The translations under genes were made by a program, and so were the position numbers. Source: Gnomoniopsis sp. IMI 355080 (taxonomy: Eukaryota > Ascomycota > Sordariomycetes > Diaporthales > Gnomoniaceae). From it: a stretch of 64,000 nucleotides of DNA. Shown here in pieces: positions 43,970 through 55,060 of this stretch. A model generated the notes under the pieces. That model had not been told where the DNA came from. It searched no databases and saw nothing but the letters and a program-made list of their open reading frames with translations. The stretch spans positions 79,204 through 143,203 of the forward strand of contig JAPEVC010000079.1 of the NCBI GenBank assembly GCA_027946555.1. The letters are read 5' to 3'. Positions within the stretch are counted from its first letter, which is position 1; every line of letters starts with the position of its first letter.

Positions 43970-46900
43970 ATGGAGGGACACGAGAGCGGTAATCGTCCCG
44001 ACGATGGAGGTAAACAAAGATGATATAACTATCAACCGTGGAAACTCATGCTTGGTGTTGATATTTGAGCAGATCAACAGAGCACAACTTTGGAAGTTGT
44101 TAGTTCACCGAAAGACATACTTGGATTCGAAATGAATTTTGCAGCCGGGAAAGACAAAACGATACAGGCTCCTGCAGCTGAATCTGTTGACCATCCTGAA
44201 GATTCTGCACCACGTGTTGAGGGAAACACAGACGCGGTGCCTCGGTCTCACAGAGCTTCGGACGAGGAACAAAGCCAAGAAATGCAGAATCGTGGCAACT
44301 CGAAGGGGTCGGAAAACCCTGAAGACTTACCCCGACCTCTGCCTGGACTTACAGCAGCTGGGACACTTCCTCCAGCTCCCCCAAATGATCTCGGTCCCTC
44401 CAGAAGGGTGCCGCTCGGTACACATGAGACGGGGCAAGAGTTGGCCAAGACTCTCATGCAATTTGTCCGTGCAGTGAACAATGACTTGGTCGAGCTCAAG
44501 TCGGCAATGGAGCAAGGCAAACAGGGGCATATCATACCTCCTTCTATTCCTTCACCAGACAAGACTGCGTCTACCCACCCTTGGATCGACGTGAAATTGG
44601 GGACGAGATTCTATCCTTGTGACGGTCTGTTTGACTTGAACGGAAAGTTCAGAACTGCTTGCCAGGAACATATGGATGAGGCGGTAAAGGCTGCATTCCC
44701 ACCTCCAACGATCGTCCAACTGCACATGATTGAGAGGCTTCCGCACCCAAGTCATTCGAATTACTTTTGCAGAGGCGACCCGAATTACCTCATTCGAGTC
44801 CTATATGATTCAAAGCCGAGCAACTCAGGAGAAGTTTCGGAACTCGGAGAAAGACCAGATGCCGCAAGTATCGACATCGTCGGTTTCATGGTTGCTTCAA
44901 AGCCAATTGCAGATTTTTTTGAAAAGCGACTTGGCTTGAACGTAGGCCAGGTCCGGATCTTGAAATTTGGCAGGCCGTTCCGGTCAGTGATTCGCAACAT
45001 GCAGCACATCAGGGAACAATTATCTTATTTGGCTTCGAAATACGGCCATACAACGGACGTAGAGGCCAGCAAGAAGGGAGTCATGGATAACGAAAGATTC
45101 GAAAACGACTCCTCGCATCAATCGGACGATCAAGGACCCAATACGCCCCCGCCTGACAAAACTCAAGACAAAGAAGAGAGCTATGACCAACAAGTGGCAC
45201 TAGATCACTTCCTCCACTTTATTCGATTCATTGAGCAGTATCTTATCGGAAAGTTGAATTTGTTTCGCACACTAAGAGAGGGAACGAGGGACAAAGTTGC
45301 ATACGAAGACCTATGGATGCTCTTCGACACCGGGGACAAGATCTACTCTCCTCAGCGTCAGAGCCACACGGTGGCTCGGAGACGATCAATGTCAGTAGGA
45401 GGCTCGTATTCAGGTTCGGATTCTGATGATGATCAAGATATCTTCGTCACAAGAAGACGCTATGTGCCACAGGCATACCGAGTTCTCACTACGATTGGGG
45501 GTTCACCACTGACAAAGAGCTGGGCTCCCAAGAATGTAAAGGTAGAAAACGACTATCTATCGGACGATTTCCTACTTGAACTCTTTTTAGGTCGATCGAA
45601 GCGGCCCATAGGTCTCACCGTTCAGAATCAACAAGCCGATGTCCAACCGAAGCAGAGGATCAAGGAAAGGTTTTCTCCGCTGCATGTTCTTTGCATGTAT
45701 GTTGATTTCGATGGACTAAGGTATGGGACTGAGACGGATGTATTTATCTTCAGACCCTTCGATGGCGAGATTAGCATCAAGTCTCTCGAAGCATATCCGA
45801 CACAGTATGCCTTGAGTCCCCGGGCCGACTATCTTTTACAGAGAGGGCGAAAATTTGTCGACGTTACGACATCTTCCAAGCACATGAAGCACACAGGCTT
45901 CACCGTCGGTGAGAGTAGGGAAGAGGTACGTCTCAGCTGGAGCCATGGCACTACGGCAGATCCATTACACTCTCGCATTCTTGTTAACACAACCCTTATA
46001 CAGGTACACAGTGCAGTGGTTGTCGATCTCAAGCTCGCCTCAACTGAGTATCAGAAGGAATTTCCGGATGACGATGCGGTGATACCGTTTTTTCAAACCT
46101 TCAAAACCGAATTTTGGCCAGCTGTGGACGGCGAACTCTCAGATCTCAGCGGCTGGGAGTTTCATCCCCGGCCGTGTCACCACGGCCCATATTGTCTTGG
46201 AGATTCTTGTTTCGTCAGTCATCCGTATCGATCCAGCCAGAGGAGCCAACTTGAAAAGTTGGAACCAAAAATCCAAGAAGTTCTAGAGGAGTTTGACTAC
46301 CCGTTCGAAGAAAAAGGGGAAATCGACCGCTTTAAGACTTATCTGGAAGAGCAGGACCTCATCGAGCTGCTGCCTGGTGTGGTGCCCGGATTTGCTCTTC
46401 GCAATCGGACCTGGGGTGAGTTTAAACGTCTACTTGTCACAGTCTTGAAATAAAGCAAGACTGACTTGGAATCAGTGCAACTCAACCTTGATCAACTCGA
46501 TTATGTTGAGAAAGAAGACGAGTGGAAGAAGCTCACCCTGCCCAAGGGTCATAAACAAATAGTTCAAGCGATGGTTGTAACACACTCCGGCGGCTCACAG
46601 AACAACGTGGGTGATGAAGTCGACGAGATTGAGATGGACCTTGTCAGAGGCAAAGGTACGTGTAATATTCGAAAAGACGAAACAGAGTCAGGGTAGGTGT
46701 GATAGAAACTTACAGCGCGGATATCCAAACAGGCAAAGGATGCATTATCTTGCTACATGGAGTGCCAGGGGTAGGCAAGACCTCCACTGCTGGTGAGTAG
46801 AGCATGCCTTGATGACATATTGGCGTTGAGATCACTCATTCACGATTAATGCAGAGTGTGTTGCATCATACACCAAACGTCCACTGTACTCGATCACGTG

Positions 46901-48044
46901 TGGTAAGTCCCGGAAACAGTCTGAGGGGCGGTTTAATTAACACTAGTCAAATGATATCTCGCCTAGTACTGATGACGAACTCCAGGTGACGTAGGCTACG
47001 AACCCGAAGATGTCGAGAGGAATATGGGAAAGCACTTCAAGCTCGCCCACAGATGGGGATGCGTGTTGCTGTTGGATGAGGCTGACGTCTTCCTTGCCAA
47101 ACGAAATGTAAATATATCTACCTCCACATCGACTCCATGACATGTGACTGAACCTCGCGCCTCAACAGAAAACGGACGTTAAACGCAATGGACTTGTGTC
47201 ATGTAGGTGTGGAATCAAGACATTTGACACTTGTGGTGATGGGGTTCTAACAATTGCCACAGCTTTCCTAAGAATCCTGGAGTATTACTCAGGCATCTTG
47301 TTTCTCACCACAAACCGAGTTGGCGCCATTGACGATGCCTTCCGCTCACGTCTTCACTTGACACTGTACTACCCGAAGCTCACCAAAAAGCAGACGCTTC
47401 GTATTTGGAAAACCAATCTGCAACGGTTGAAGGAGATCAACGTAGAACGCCTCAACACGAACCGCGAGCCCATCGAGTTCAACTCCAAGAAGATCGGAAA
47501 ATGGGTGTCAAAGCACTGGAAAGGAATGAATTGGAACGGCAGGCAAATTCGCAACGCATTCCAAACTGCTGCCGCCTTGGCAGAGTTCAAGGCAAAACGA
47601 GAGAGTGCCAAACATCCCGAATCACCCACAGTCCACCCGTCACTGGATATCAAACAGTTCAGGCTTCTTGTGAAGGCTTCGAATCAATTCAATGATTACC
47701 TTCACCTGACCCACGGTGACGACGAGGACCAAAGGGCTGTGCTTGATCAGGTACGAGCAGTGCCCGCTCCTTCGAAGAGCAGAGCCAAGATTTTCAGCGA
47801 CGACGACGAGGACGAGGACGACGACGAAGACGATGAAGATGATGAATCCGTCCTGGGCTCCGAAAGCGAAACAGACGAAGACTCCAGCGAGAGCTCCGAC
47901 GATAATTCAGGTACAAACTCGGAGGATGACGATTCAGAAGACGAAAATAACAAGTCGAAGAAGAGAGGAAAGAAGAGCAGAAAGGGCAAGGCGAAGGCAA
48001 GGAAAGATCAAAGCAGAGACAAGGCCAAAGGCAGGAAAAAGTAA
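43970..48044 (+). CDS. Large AAA+ ATPase of the fungal DUF7025-AAA type
   Basis: Nine exons: 43970-44009, 44073-45925, 46004-46415, 46476-46655, 46733-46792, 46855-46902, 46986-47107, 47169-47202 and 47263-48044, giving about 1176 residues. The intron at 45926-46003 is in frame (GTACGT..TACAG) and inferred. The N-terminal 150 residues are disordered. The middle region has the layout of the DUF7025 domain (FSPLHVLCMYVDFDG..). Then come AAA+ Walker A GVPGVGKTS (about 836-844), Walker B VLLLDEADVFL (about 890-900), sensor-1 FLTTNR and an arginine finger-type FRSRLH segment. The tail from about 1095 is acidic and then Lys/Arg-rich. ATPase residues are intact. Cellular role is unknown; relatives are abundant in filamentous ascomycetes. 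It may act with the divergent DUF7708 protein, which is inference from position only. Confidence 0.85.
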
Positions 48045-48313
48045 TTGGAGCCTGACGCGTTTTCCCTACACTACTCATACACGACGGACAGTTCACAAAG
48101 CCATACAATTAGCACGTCTCTCTTTCGAAACACGACTTCCAAGCAACTTCTAAGAGTGTTATACACCTGAACCTGGCAGGTCATAGTCACGGTTCACTAA
48201 TGAAGCAAGTGTAATCAACGATGTCCTTTCGATTGCTCGCCACCAGCGATCTGAAGATTCAGATGGCACGCCACTCTTTCCTGTCCAAGTGACTTGTTCT
48301 CACAATACCACAA

Positions 48314-49820
48314 TCATTCCGGCTCTACTTCAAGCTGAGGCAACGCCCAATTAACCATCCAATCGGACTTCAGCACCTCATCTACTGTCAGACGTTCCTC
48401 AGGCCGGAATTTGAGCATGCCTCGCATCAGCTCCAGTATAGCTCGCGTCTCGCGTTCGTCGAATGTACCTGCCTCCTCTCGGTTTCTTCTTTCCTCCTGC
48501 ACAAATTCCTCAAAGGCATCCTCGAGACTGGGCCATGCTTCCCGATCTTCGGTCGGCCGCCTGGGAATCACGGTTTCACTACCCGATTCCTCCTCACCAA
48601 GTCGTTCCCATTGTTCTCTCCCGCTGTCGGGGAAGTTTGAAGACCCCAAGACATCAATCTGCTGAGCTATAACCTCGTCTGGTGGTTCCGACTCGCTGAA
48701 AATGTATTTCATCCCCAGTATCTCCCATATGGCATATCCGAGACTCCAAACGTCTGAAGGATATGATACAGGGCTGTTGGGCTCAAAGAGAGTCTCGGGT
48801 GCTTTCCTAGGCAGAGGAATGTTGCATTCCTTCCCCAGGCGTTGTTCCGTAGCTGGGGAAAATGCCTCACCAAAGTCGCTGAGGATCAGGCCGTGTGCAT
48901 CGGCCAATGTGAATACCTCAGCCTCTTTACCGAGATAAAGAGGCAATACGGCATAGGGCGGGACGTTGGGGGTGAGAGGCTTTTCATCGACCCGTGCAAT
49001 GGGAACCGTCTCAGGCTCGTCATATTCCTCTCGGAATTCTGAGACTGAGAGTTTGTCAAATGTCGAAGGAAGCTTCACCAACACGTTTCGCAGATGAATG
49101 TCTGTATTTTCTCCATTAGCTCTCGGTCTAACAATCAAACAAGGATATGATGCACAAACCTCCGTGCACAAATCCCCGGGAGTGGACGACAGCAACCGCA
49201 GTGGCCAGTTTCGCAGCTAAAGCACGGGCAACTTGAATAGGGAAGAGGTGACTGTATGATGCTTCCCAGAGATTTCCCTGAGCAGGAGGCAGTGTGTAGC
49301 ATGGATGTGTCCCATTTGGCCCTCGAACGTCGAATGCATCGAGAAGGGTCGGTAGACAAGAGGCTCCTTCTGTCTTGTCAGGGGGGTGAGCGTCTTGTGA
49401 GCTTGATCTTGGGCTACTAAGAGCCTTAAGTATCTCCAGTTCTCTTCGAGGAAGTGGAGCACTCGATATGCCAATCTTGACCGCGACATAGCGATTGTCT
49501 AGCTCATCTCGAGCAAGCCAGATTGTTGAGTAACCACCAAACCCGAGTTTGTCCACGATTCGATAGCGATCCTGCAGTACGTCGTCGATTACCACAGGGT
49601 GGTCCCCGCCAGTTTCATACAACTCCAGCCGCTCTACGCCATCAATCCATTGATACTCGATTGTTGAATCGTGTGACATGGTGGAAAATTGTGGGCGAGA
49701 AGAGCCAACGCCCGCTAGGCGTCTCGGAGCTGAAAGAATGCAAGGATATTTGAATTTAACGAGAGTGTTGCAATTGAAGCCCGGGAAACCAAAAACGGGG
49801 CCAAATTCTGGCCGGAGCAT
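48314..49820 (-). CDS. SRPK-like protein kinase
   Basis: Two minus-strand exons, 49820-49160 and 49101-48314 (58-nt intron), give 482 residues. The kinase core has the glycine loop LGFGGYSTIWLA, YVAVKIG (catalytic Lys), a catalytic loop HGDIHLRN (Asp221, Asn226; Gly in place of the usual Arg of HRD), SDFGEAF (metal-binding Asp), KAPETLF and SDVWSLG. WIDGVERLELYETGGDHPVVIDDVLQDRYRIV before the loop is typical of fungal SRSF-type kinases. The start at 49820 includes about 47 Arg/Pro-rich residues; MSHDS at 49679 is the alternative. The targets are unknown; many such paralogs exist in filamentous ascomycetes, and only some phosphorylate SR splicing factors. It converges with the AAA+ gene and diverges from the methyltransferase. 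Confidence 0.88.
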
Positions 49821-50244
49821 GGACGGGATTGAAGACTTGCTAGAGGAAGGGCAAAGACGATCGAGTTTTGGTGGACTTATAACATATTCAATCAGCTGCA
49901 GCCTGCTCGACGCCGCACAGCGCAACAATAGTGGCGCAGTGCAAGCCATTTCCCCACAAGCGTGTCTAAGTAGTTCATGTTGGATGTTCACACAAGCAAT
50001 GCGTGTGTTTTTCGTACCTGCACGTTCATGTGTTTTATTATTCCCATATATGTATAGACGATTTATAATTGAATTGAGCATGGGAGCCTCACCGGGAGTG
50101 CCCCTCCAGACTGCCAGCATCAACCCAGCACCTCCACGTCTACCACCATGATAAGCTCATTCTGTAGTCTCCCCCATTTTCATCTGAACAAAACCATTCA
50201 TCATCCCTCACCAGCCAAGCCTGGTCCACTACAAGTAACAAGCC
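49821..50244. promoter_or_regulatory. Shared promoter region of kinase and methyltransferase
   Basis: This 424-bp stretch lies between the start codons of two divergent genes. The kinase frame stays open upstream into this region, so the kinase start could be further out. No specific binding site was recognised. Confidence 0.4.
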
Positions 50245-51329
50245 ATGAGTCAAAAACCAGACTTCACAACCGACTTCTCCGGGCCATATCCGCAGCGCCG
50301 CCTCATCCCCAAGCGACCCGGTCCCCAGACCGCGAGAGAACCAAGCACGGGAGGAGATACCACCGTTAATGAACACGACCAGCCAGCACCATCTGGAGCC
50401 ACAGCCGCACGCTCTCATCTGTGGTACGAAGAGACTACCGTGGTGCCAGATGCTTTCCGCAAGTTACTCGTAGAGTATAGCCACATACAACCACAGGAAG
50501 TTGATGAGCATGTCGTCCGCGTAGTATGTTTGCCACCCCCCTCCCAAGTATCTATCAACTCATTTTCCAACCTATCTAACCTGCCCCCTTCACCTCTCAG
50601 CGCAATCGCGCCTGGGAAGTCCACCCCTACCCCTGCCTCGGCCAATTCCGCTTCCTCGAACTCAACCTCTCCCACCGCCCCGGCCCTCTCTACCCACGCC
50701 TACTTTCTCTCCTCACCAGCACCCCCACCCCATCCCCGGCGCCGGTATTCCTCGATATAGGCACATGCCTCGGACAAGACGTCCGCGCGCTCATAGCCGC
50801 GGGCGCACATCCGTCTACCGTGGCTGGCGCCGAGCTGTCGGAAACCTTCATCAAGCTGGGCTACGAGTTGTTCCGGGATGACCCGCAGACGGTGCGGATG
50901 GTGCAGGCGGATGTGCTGGAACCGTTGGAGGAGGGAAACAATGCGTTGGCGGGTTGGAGGGGAAAGTTAAGGGTGGTGCAGTTGGGAATGATCTTGCATT
51001 TGTTCAGTTGGGAGGAGGGAGTGAGGGTGTTTGAGAACGCTATTGCGTTGTTGAGAAATGAGAAGGGGGTGTTGATCATTGGGCAGGCGACAGGGAATGT
51101 GGATGGGATGGAAACGAGGACGTTGAGTTCTGGGGGAAAGGATAGGGTGACATGGAAGCATAATGTGGAGAGCTTTGAGAGGTTGGTGAGGGATGTGGAG
51201 GCCAAGACAGGTACTAAATGGGAAATCAAGGCGACGCTAGATGAAGGACTCAGTGTCCATGATGGGAAGCGGACGTGGGATAATCCAAAGACGAGGAGGT
51301 TGCTCTTTGAGGTCGAGAGGGTAGAGTGA
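50245..51329 (+). CDS. SAM-dependent methyltransferase
   Basis: Two exons, 50245-50523 and 50601-51329 (77-nt GTATGT..CAG intron), encode 335 residues. Exon 2 begins RNRAWEVHPYPCLGQFRFLEL. The nucleotide-binding motif I is VFLDIGTCLGQD (about 142-153), followed by AGAELSETFIKLGYELF, VQADVLEP (acidic loop) and IILHLFSWEEGVRVF-like post-motif segments, in the usual class I methyltransferase order. The HPYPCLG.FRFL opening is shared with a group of fungal class I methyltransferases often found near biosynthetic genes and in the yrrM/UMTA-like set. Substrate unknown. It is probably cytosolic. Confidence 0.88.
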
Positions 51330-51721
51330 GGGCCACCTAGGTTAATGGTGCATGTTAGAAACACCGAGAAAGCGTGCGTTGCAGGTCCTCCAGCCAGAAC
51401 TGTCACACCACACAAAACTAGGCAGAGAGCATTCGGTATGGATTTTGCCCTTACGGGCGAAGTGTTGATTTTTGCTGGCAGCTACAGAAACCTGATTCCA
51501 ACGCCACCATCAAGAGTGGCCCCAGATACGCCGTCCCATTTTTGGCCTTTGCGTTCAGATCATGTCATGCCGTGTCGTGCAAATTGCCGTTGCCTATCCC
51601 GTTCCAATCCCTTTTTGAAGACCCAAGTGTTGTCCCGAAACAATCAAGTTGGCTGCAAGATGGAGTGAGATAAAAAATCTTCACTAATACCAGACGTCCT
51701 TTGGCTGATCAGATGCAGCGC
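51330..51721. other. Spacer between convergent 3' ends
   Basis: No gene is supported between the methyltransferase (+) and eS26 (-). It holds the 3' flanks of both. Confidence 0.5.
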
Positions 51722-52531
51722 TTAAGCACCGGCACCAGCGCCAGTCTTGGCACCCTGGGTAGGGACGATCTTCTTGCCGTCCTTGTTGTATCGGACACGT
51801 GGGGGAGGAGCACGGTTGCGACGGCCGACACGGGAACGGACACTACGAGAAGGTTCTGTCAGTGAATATTGTTCGTGGGTAGTGCTCGAGGCTCCGGGGG
51901 AGAAGCTCGAGGCTCGGGGGTAATGGAGAGTGTCGTCGCCAAGGTTCTTCTCAGCCGCCTGTGTCGGCGAGACGTTCGATCTGCCACGTGGGCGTGATCA
52001 AGGACGTCTCGCTGAGCACAGTTGTCCTCCATTGGAGACAAACGTACCGGACAATCTTGCCGTGAATGGCACAAGAGACGCAGTACTGCAGCTTGAGGTA
52101 CATCTTGGGGACGGTGTACTCGGCGAAGACCGAGGCGTCAGAGATGTCACCTGTAAAAGAGGGTGTTAGCGAGGGGTCTGCGGTTGGCCGCTAGGTGGAG
52201 CAAGATGTTTTATCATACGAATAGCGGCAGACTCAACCATGTTGCGGATGGTGAATCTCTTGATGGCCTTGTCCTTGGGCGTGCATCGCGAGCAGTTGCT
52301 GCAGCGGATGGGGTTGACGTGGCCGCGGCCCTTCTTGTTGCGGCCGTTGTTCTTTCTCTATAGATGCAAGCAATGTCAGTCTTGTCTGTATTGGTGACCG
52401 CGACCACAGGCGATGATGATGGGGGTTTGTGCGCCGACGAGAGACCTCAGTGACACGAGGTCTTCTCAGTCAATGCATCATTATTGAGGATTGGTGATAG
52501 AGATGAACGCATTGCGTACCTTCTTAGGCAT
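51722..52531 (-). CDS. RPS26: 40S ribosomal protein eS26
   Basis: Four minus-strand exons, 52531-52520 (only MPKK), 52357-52219, 52150-52048 and 51842-51722, join in frame to 124 residues. The introns are 162, 68 and 205 nt, the largest proportion of intron in the window. RKNNGRNKKGRGHVNPIRCSNCSRCTPKDKAIKRFTIRN is the eS26 core, with the zinc-binding CxxC pairs (RCSNCSRC and YCVSCAIH). The tail RSRVGRRNRAPPPRVRYN is typical, although extended by a short Ala/Gly-rich end. eS26 lies at the mRNA exit site of the small subunit. The tiny first exon and long first intron are common for ribosomal-protein genes. It is divergent from the ubiquitin-eS31 gene. Confidence 0.97.
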
Positions 52532-53626
52532 CGTGACGGCTGTTTGCAATGCTGCTGGCGATGGTTACGATGGTCAGAGAAAGGAAAGGTTGCGGGTTCG
52601 AATTTTTGCAGGTTTACAAAGTGCGTTCGGGAGGCGCACGGACCAGATTGCTGACTAACAGGGTTCACAGGTACGTACCTCTTCGAGCAACTAGAAAGCG
52701 GTCATCGGGCAACATCCTCACGACCATGGAATTTCATTGACATTCACCAGAGCACTCTCTTACGAAACTTTATCCAGATTGCGTCATTTGATCACTCAGA
52801 GCAAACCAATTCAAGTTCATGAGCACCTTATAACCGCTGCATACGACGAAGCGGTGGGATTTGCAACTGTTCGATGCGTACGACTTGACGGGTCATGTCT
52901 TGTATTTTGAGTGCAAGCCGAACGAGTCTTCTACTTCCTTGAAGCACTGCTATAGAGTCATAACAAAAAACACTCAAATCCATCAAGATATTGGAGGCCA
53001 AAAGAGTTCAAAGGTTTGTAGTGACCATCAGTAATGCTGATGGTGGTTTATGCTTGGTGCACCGCACCATCGGTAGGCCAGCCCCCGGTCGAGTCTTAGT
53101 CAGAATATGGCCCGTGCATCTGCACACTTCAACACTGAACCGCAAATTCTGCCGAGTTGCAAAAATTACTCCTCCTGCATCGAAGAACCGCATCACTGCA
53201 CGGCGAACTCATGACGCTTTGAATTTCAAAGCTAGGTACGTCTTGCGCATATGATGTGGAAAGGCGTTGTTTTTTGATGCCTGTCACTGCACTTTCGATG
53301 CCCCTTCTTGCCGTGGTAGCGGGCGGCGCTGTGCTCTTCACGAGCGACGGTTGACGCCGCCACCGTGTTCGCCGCCCTTCACAACCAGTTCAGCCCGCCT
53401 GGCAGCCGACAATAGGACGGACAGTGGGTGAGCTATGCGCAGCGTCTCTCGCAGCCGCTGTCCTGGCTCATTCATCTTAGCGTCCTATCCGCCGCCTGCC
53501 ACTGGCTGAATTTTCCTCTATCGCCCCACATCACAAATCCACCCACCCTGTTTGCAATATTTGCAGTCTGCCGCTTCATGTTTTCTAACTTGAGACCTCT
53601 CCTTCTCATCCAGCAGGTAGCCCATC
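52532..53626. promoter_or_regulatory. Divergent promoter region of two ribosomal protein genes
   Basis: About 1.1 kb separates the start codons of eS26 (-) and ubiquitin-eS31 (+). Both genes are co-expressed in ribosome biogenesis, so shared control elements are plausible. Short frames inside are not called. A 5'-leader intron of either gene could lie here. Confidence 0.45.
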
Positions 53627-54161
53627 ATGCAGATCTTCGTCAAGACCCTCACGGGCAAGACTATCACCCTTGAGGTGGAGTCATCCGACACCATCGACAA
53701 TGTCAAGACCAAGATCCAGGACAAGGAGGGCATCCCCCCCGACCAGCAGCGCTTGATCTTCGCCGGCAAGCAGCTCGAGGACGGCCGCACCCTCTCCGAC
53801 TACAACATCCAGAAGGAGTCCACTCTTCACCTCGTGCTCCGCCTGCGTGGTGGTGGCAAGAAGAGGAAGAAGAAGGTCTACACCACCCCCAAGAAGATCA
53901 AGCACAAGCGCAAGAAGACCAAGTTGGCTGTGCTCAAGTACTACAAGGTCGACTCTGATGGCAAGATCGAGCGTCTTCGCCGCGAGTGCCCTGCCGACAC
54001 CGTATGTCTATACTACTCATTTCACGCACAACGTCTCATCACGCTCTGATTGCTAACACATTTTTCTCCAGTGCGGTGCCGGTGTCTTCATGGCCGCACA
54101 CAAGGATCGCCAGTACTGCGGTCGCTGCCACCTCACCTACGTCTTCGAGAAGTCCTCGTAA
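53627..54161 (+). CDS. UBI3: Ubiquitin-40S ribosomal protein eS31 (S27a) fusion
   Basis: Two exons, 53627-54001 and 54072-54161 (70-nt intron), encode 154 residues. Residues 1-76 are ubiquitin, starting MQIFVKTLTGKTITLEVESS and ending LVLRLRGG. The eS31 part follows directly with GKKRKKKVYTTPKKIKHKRKKTKLAVLKYYKVD and a zinc-finger end CGAGVFMAAHKDRQYCGRCHLTYVFEKSS. Lysine positions of ubiquitin, including the one in IFAGKQLEDGR (K48), are in place. The precursor is cut after Gly76 by ubiquitin hydrolases; ubiquitin acts as a chaperone for the ribosomal part. The gene symbol is that of the yeast orthologue. Confidence 0.98.
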
Positions 54162-55060
54162 ACCACACGCCAATCAATACGCCAACGGTCTTTCGGGTTG
54201 ATGATGGACGGAGTACAGGGAAGGGAAAAATTTGCACAGGCTCTACATCTTTGGGACTACGATTCGCAACGTCTGAAGGGGTGGATGGATGTTTGATAGA
54301 CAAGTCTAAGTCTCTTCATCTGACTGGAACAGCAAATGGGCAATTCTATTCAGGGTTCATGATCTGAACATCCCGTCTCGTGTCGCTTATGATGTGCCTG
54401 TGCCACCGTTACGGTTCTGAGTTGAAGTAGCCGATTCCTGCATTGTCCTCACGCCGACATTGTGCTCTCGCCTGGGCAATTGAAATCGAATCGAAGATTA
54501 GTAGCCGAAGAATGTACAGGCTATGTTTTTGCGTAGTGCTTAGGGAATCAAGAACAAGGTAGCATGGTACTAAGAGGTCGATTGGAAATGAAGCAGCGAA
54601 TCCTGGGAACGATCTGGTTTCAGTTCAACGCAATAGGACTTGGACAGAGCGACGGCATTCGTACTTCGAACTTGTCTTGTATCTTTGGGGAGGGTATTAT
54701 ACACTCGACAGCGTGTCAAATTTCCAACCAACACAATTATGTCTCCCACCCTTCCTCTAAACCCTGTATCCGGCCGTCAGTCCTCACGATATCCAGGATG
54801 GTGTTTGGTCTGCGTTGGCTTGCGAATTTGCAGTACTGAGCAACGTTGCGGCAGATATTGGAATTTCTTGGCCGCTGAGGATGCTTATTGATCTTGCTAT
54901 TCCAACGCGATTGTGACAGTGAATCGCTATCTCGCCATGTACATGGCAGACCTGATGCGTTCTTCACTCCGGGCTATGAGATCTTTGCGGTGGGGAGTGG
55001 TCATGATGAGGTTTGCTTATTGCTACTCAAGGGTATTGGCCAAATTGGTCACCCCCAGGC
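54162..55060. other. Spacer between convergent 3' ends
   Basis: No gene is supported between ubiquitin-eS31 (+) and the chitinase (-). The short frames at 54564-54891 lack recognisable features. Confidence 0.45.

Noticed and set aside
52371..52486. Possible box C/D snoRNA in intron 1 of eS26 (minus strand): ATGATGC and CTGA flanked by a CAAT/ATTG terminal stem.
   Set aside because: The C box has a mismatch at its last base, and the CTGAC used as D box lies exactly where the intron's branch site is expected. No convincing guide or C'/D' pair was seen.
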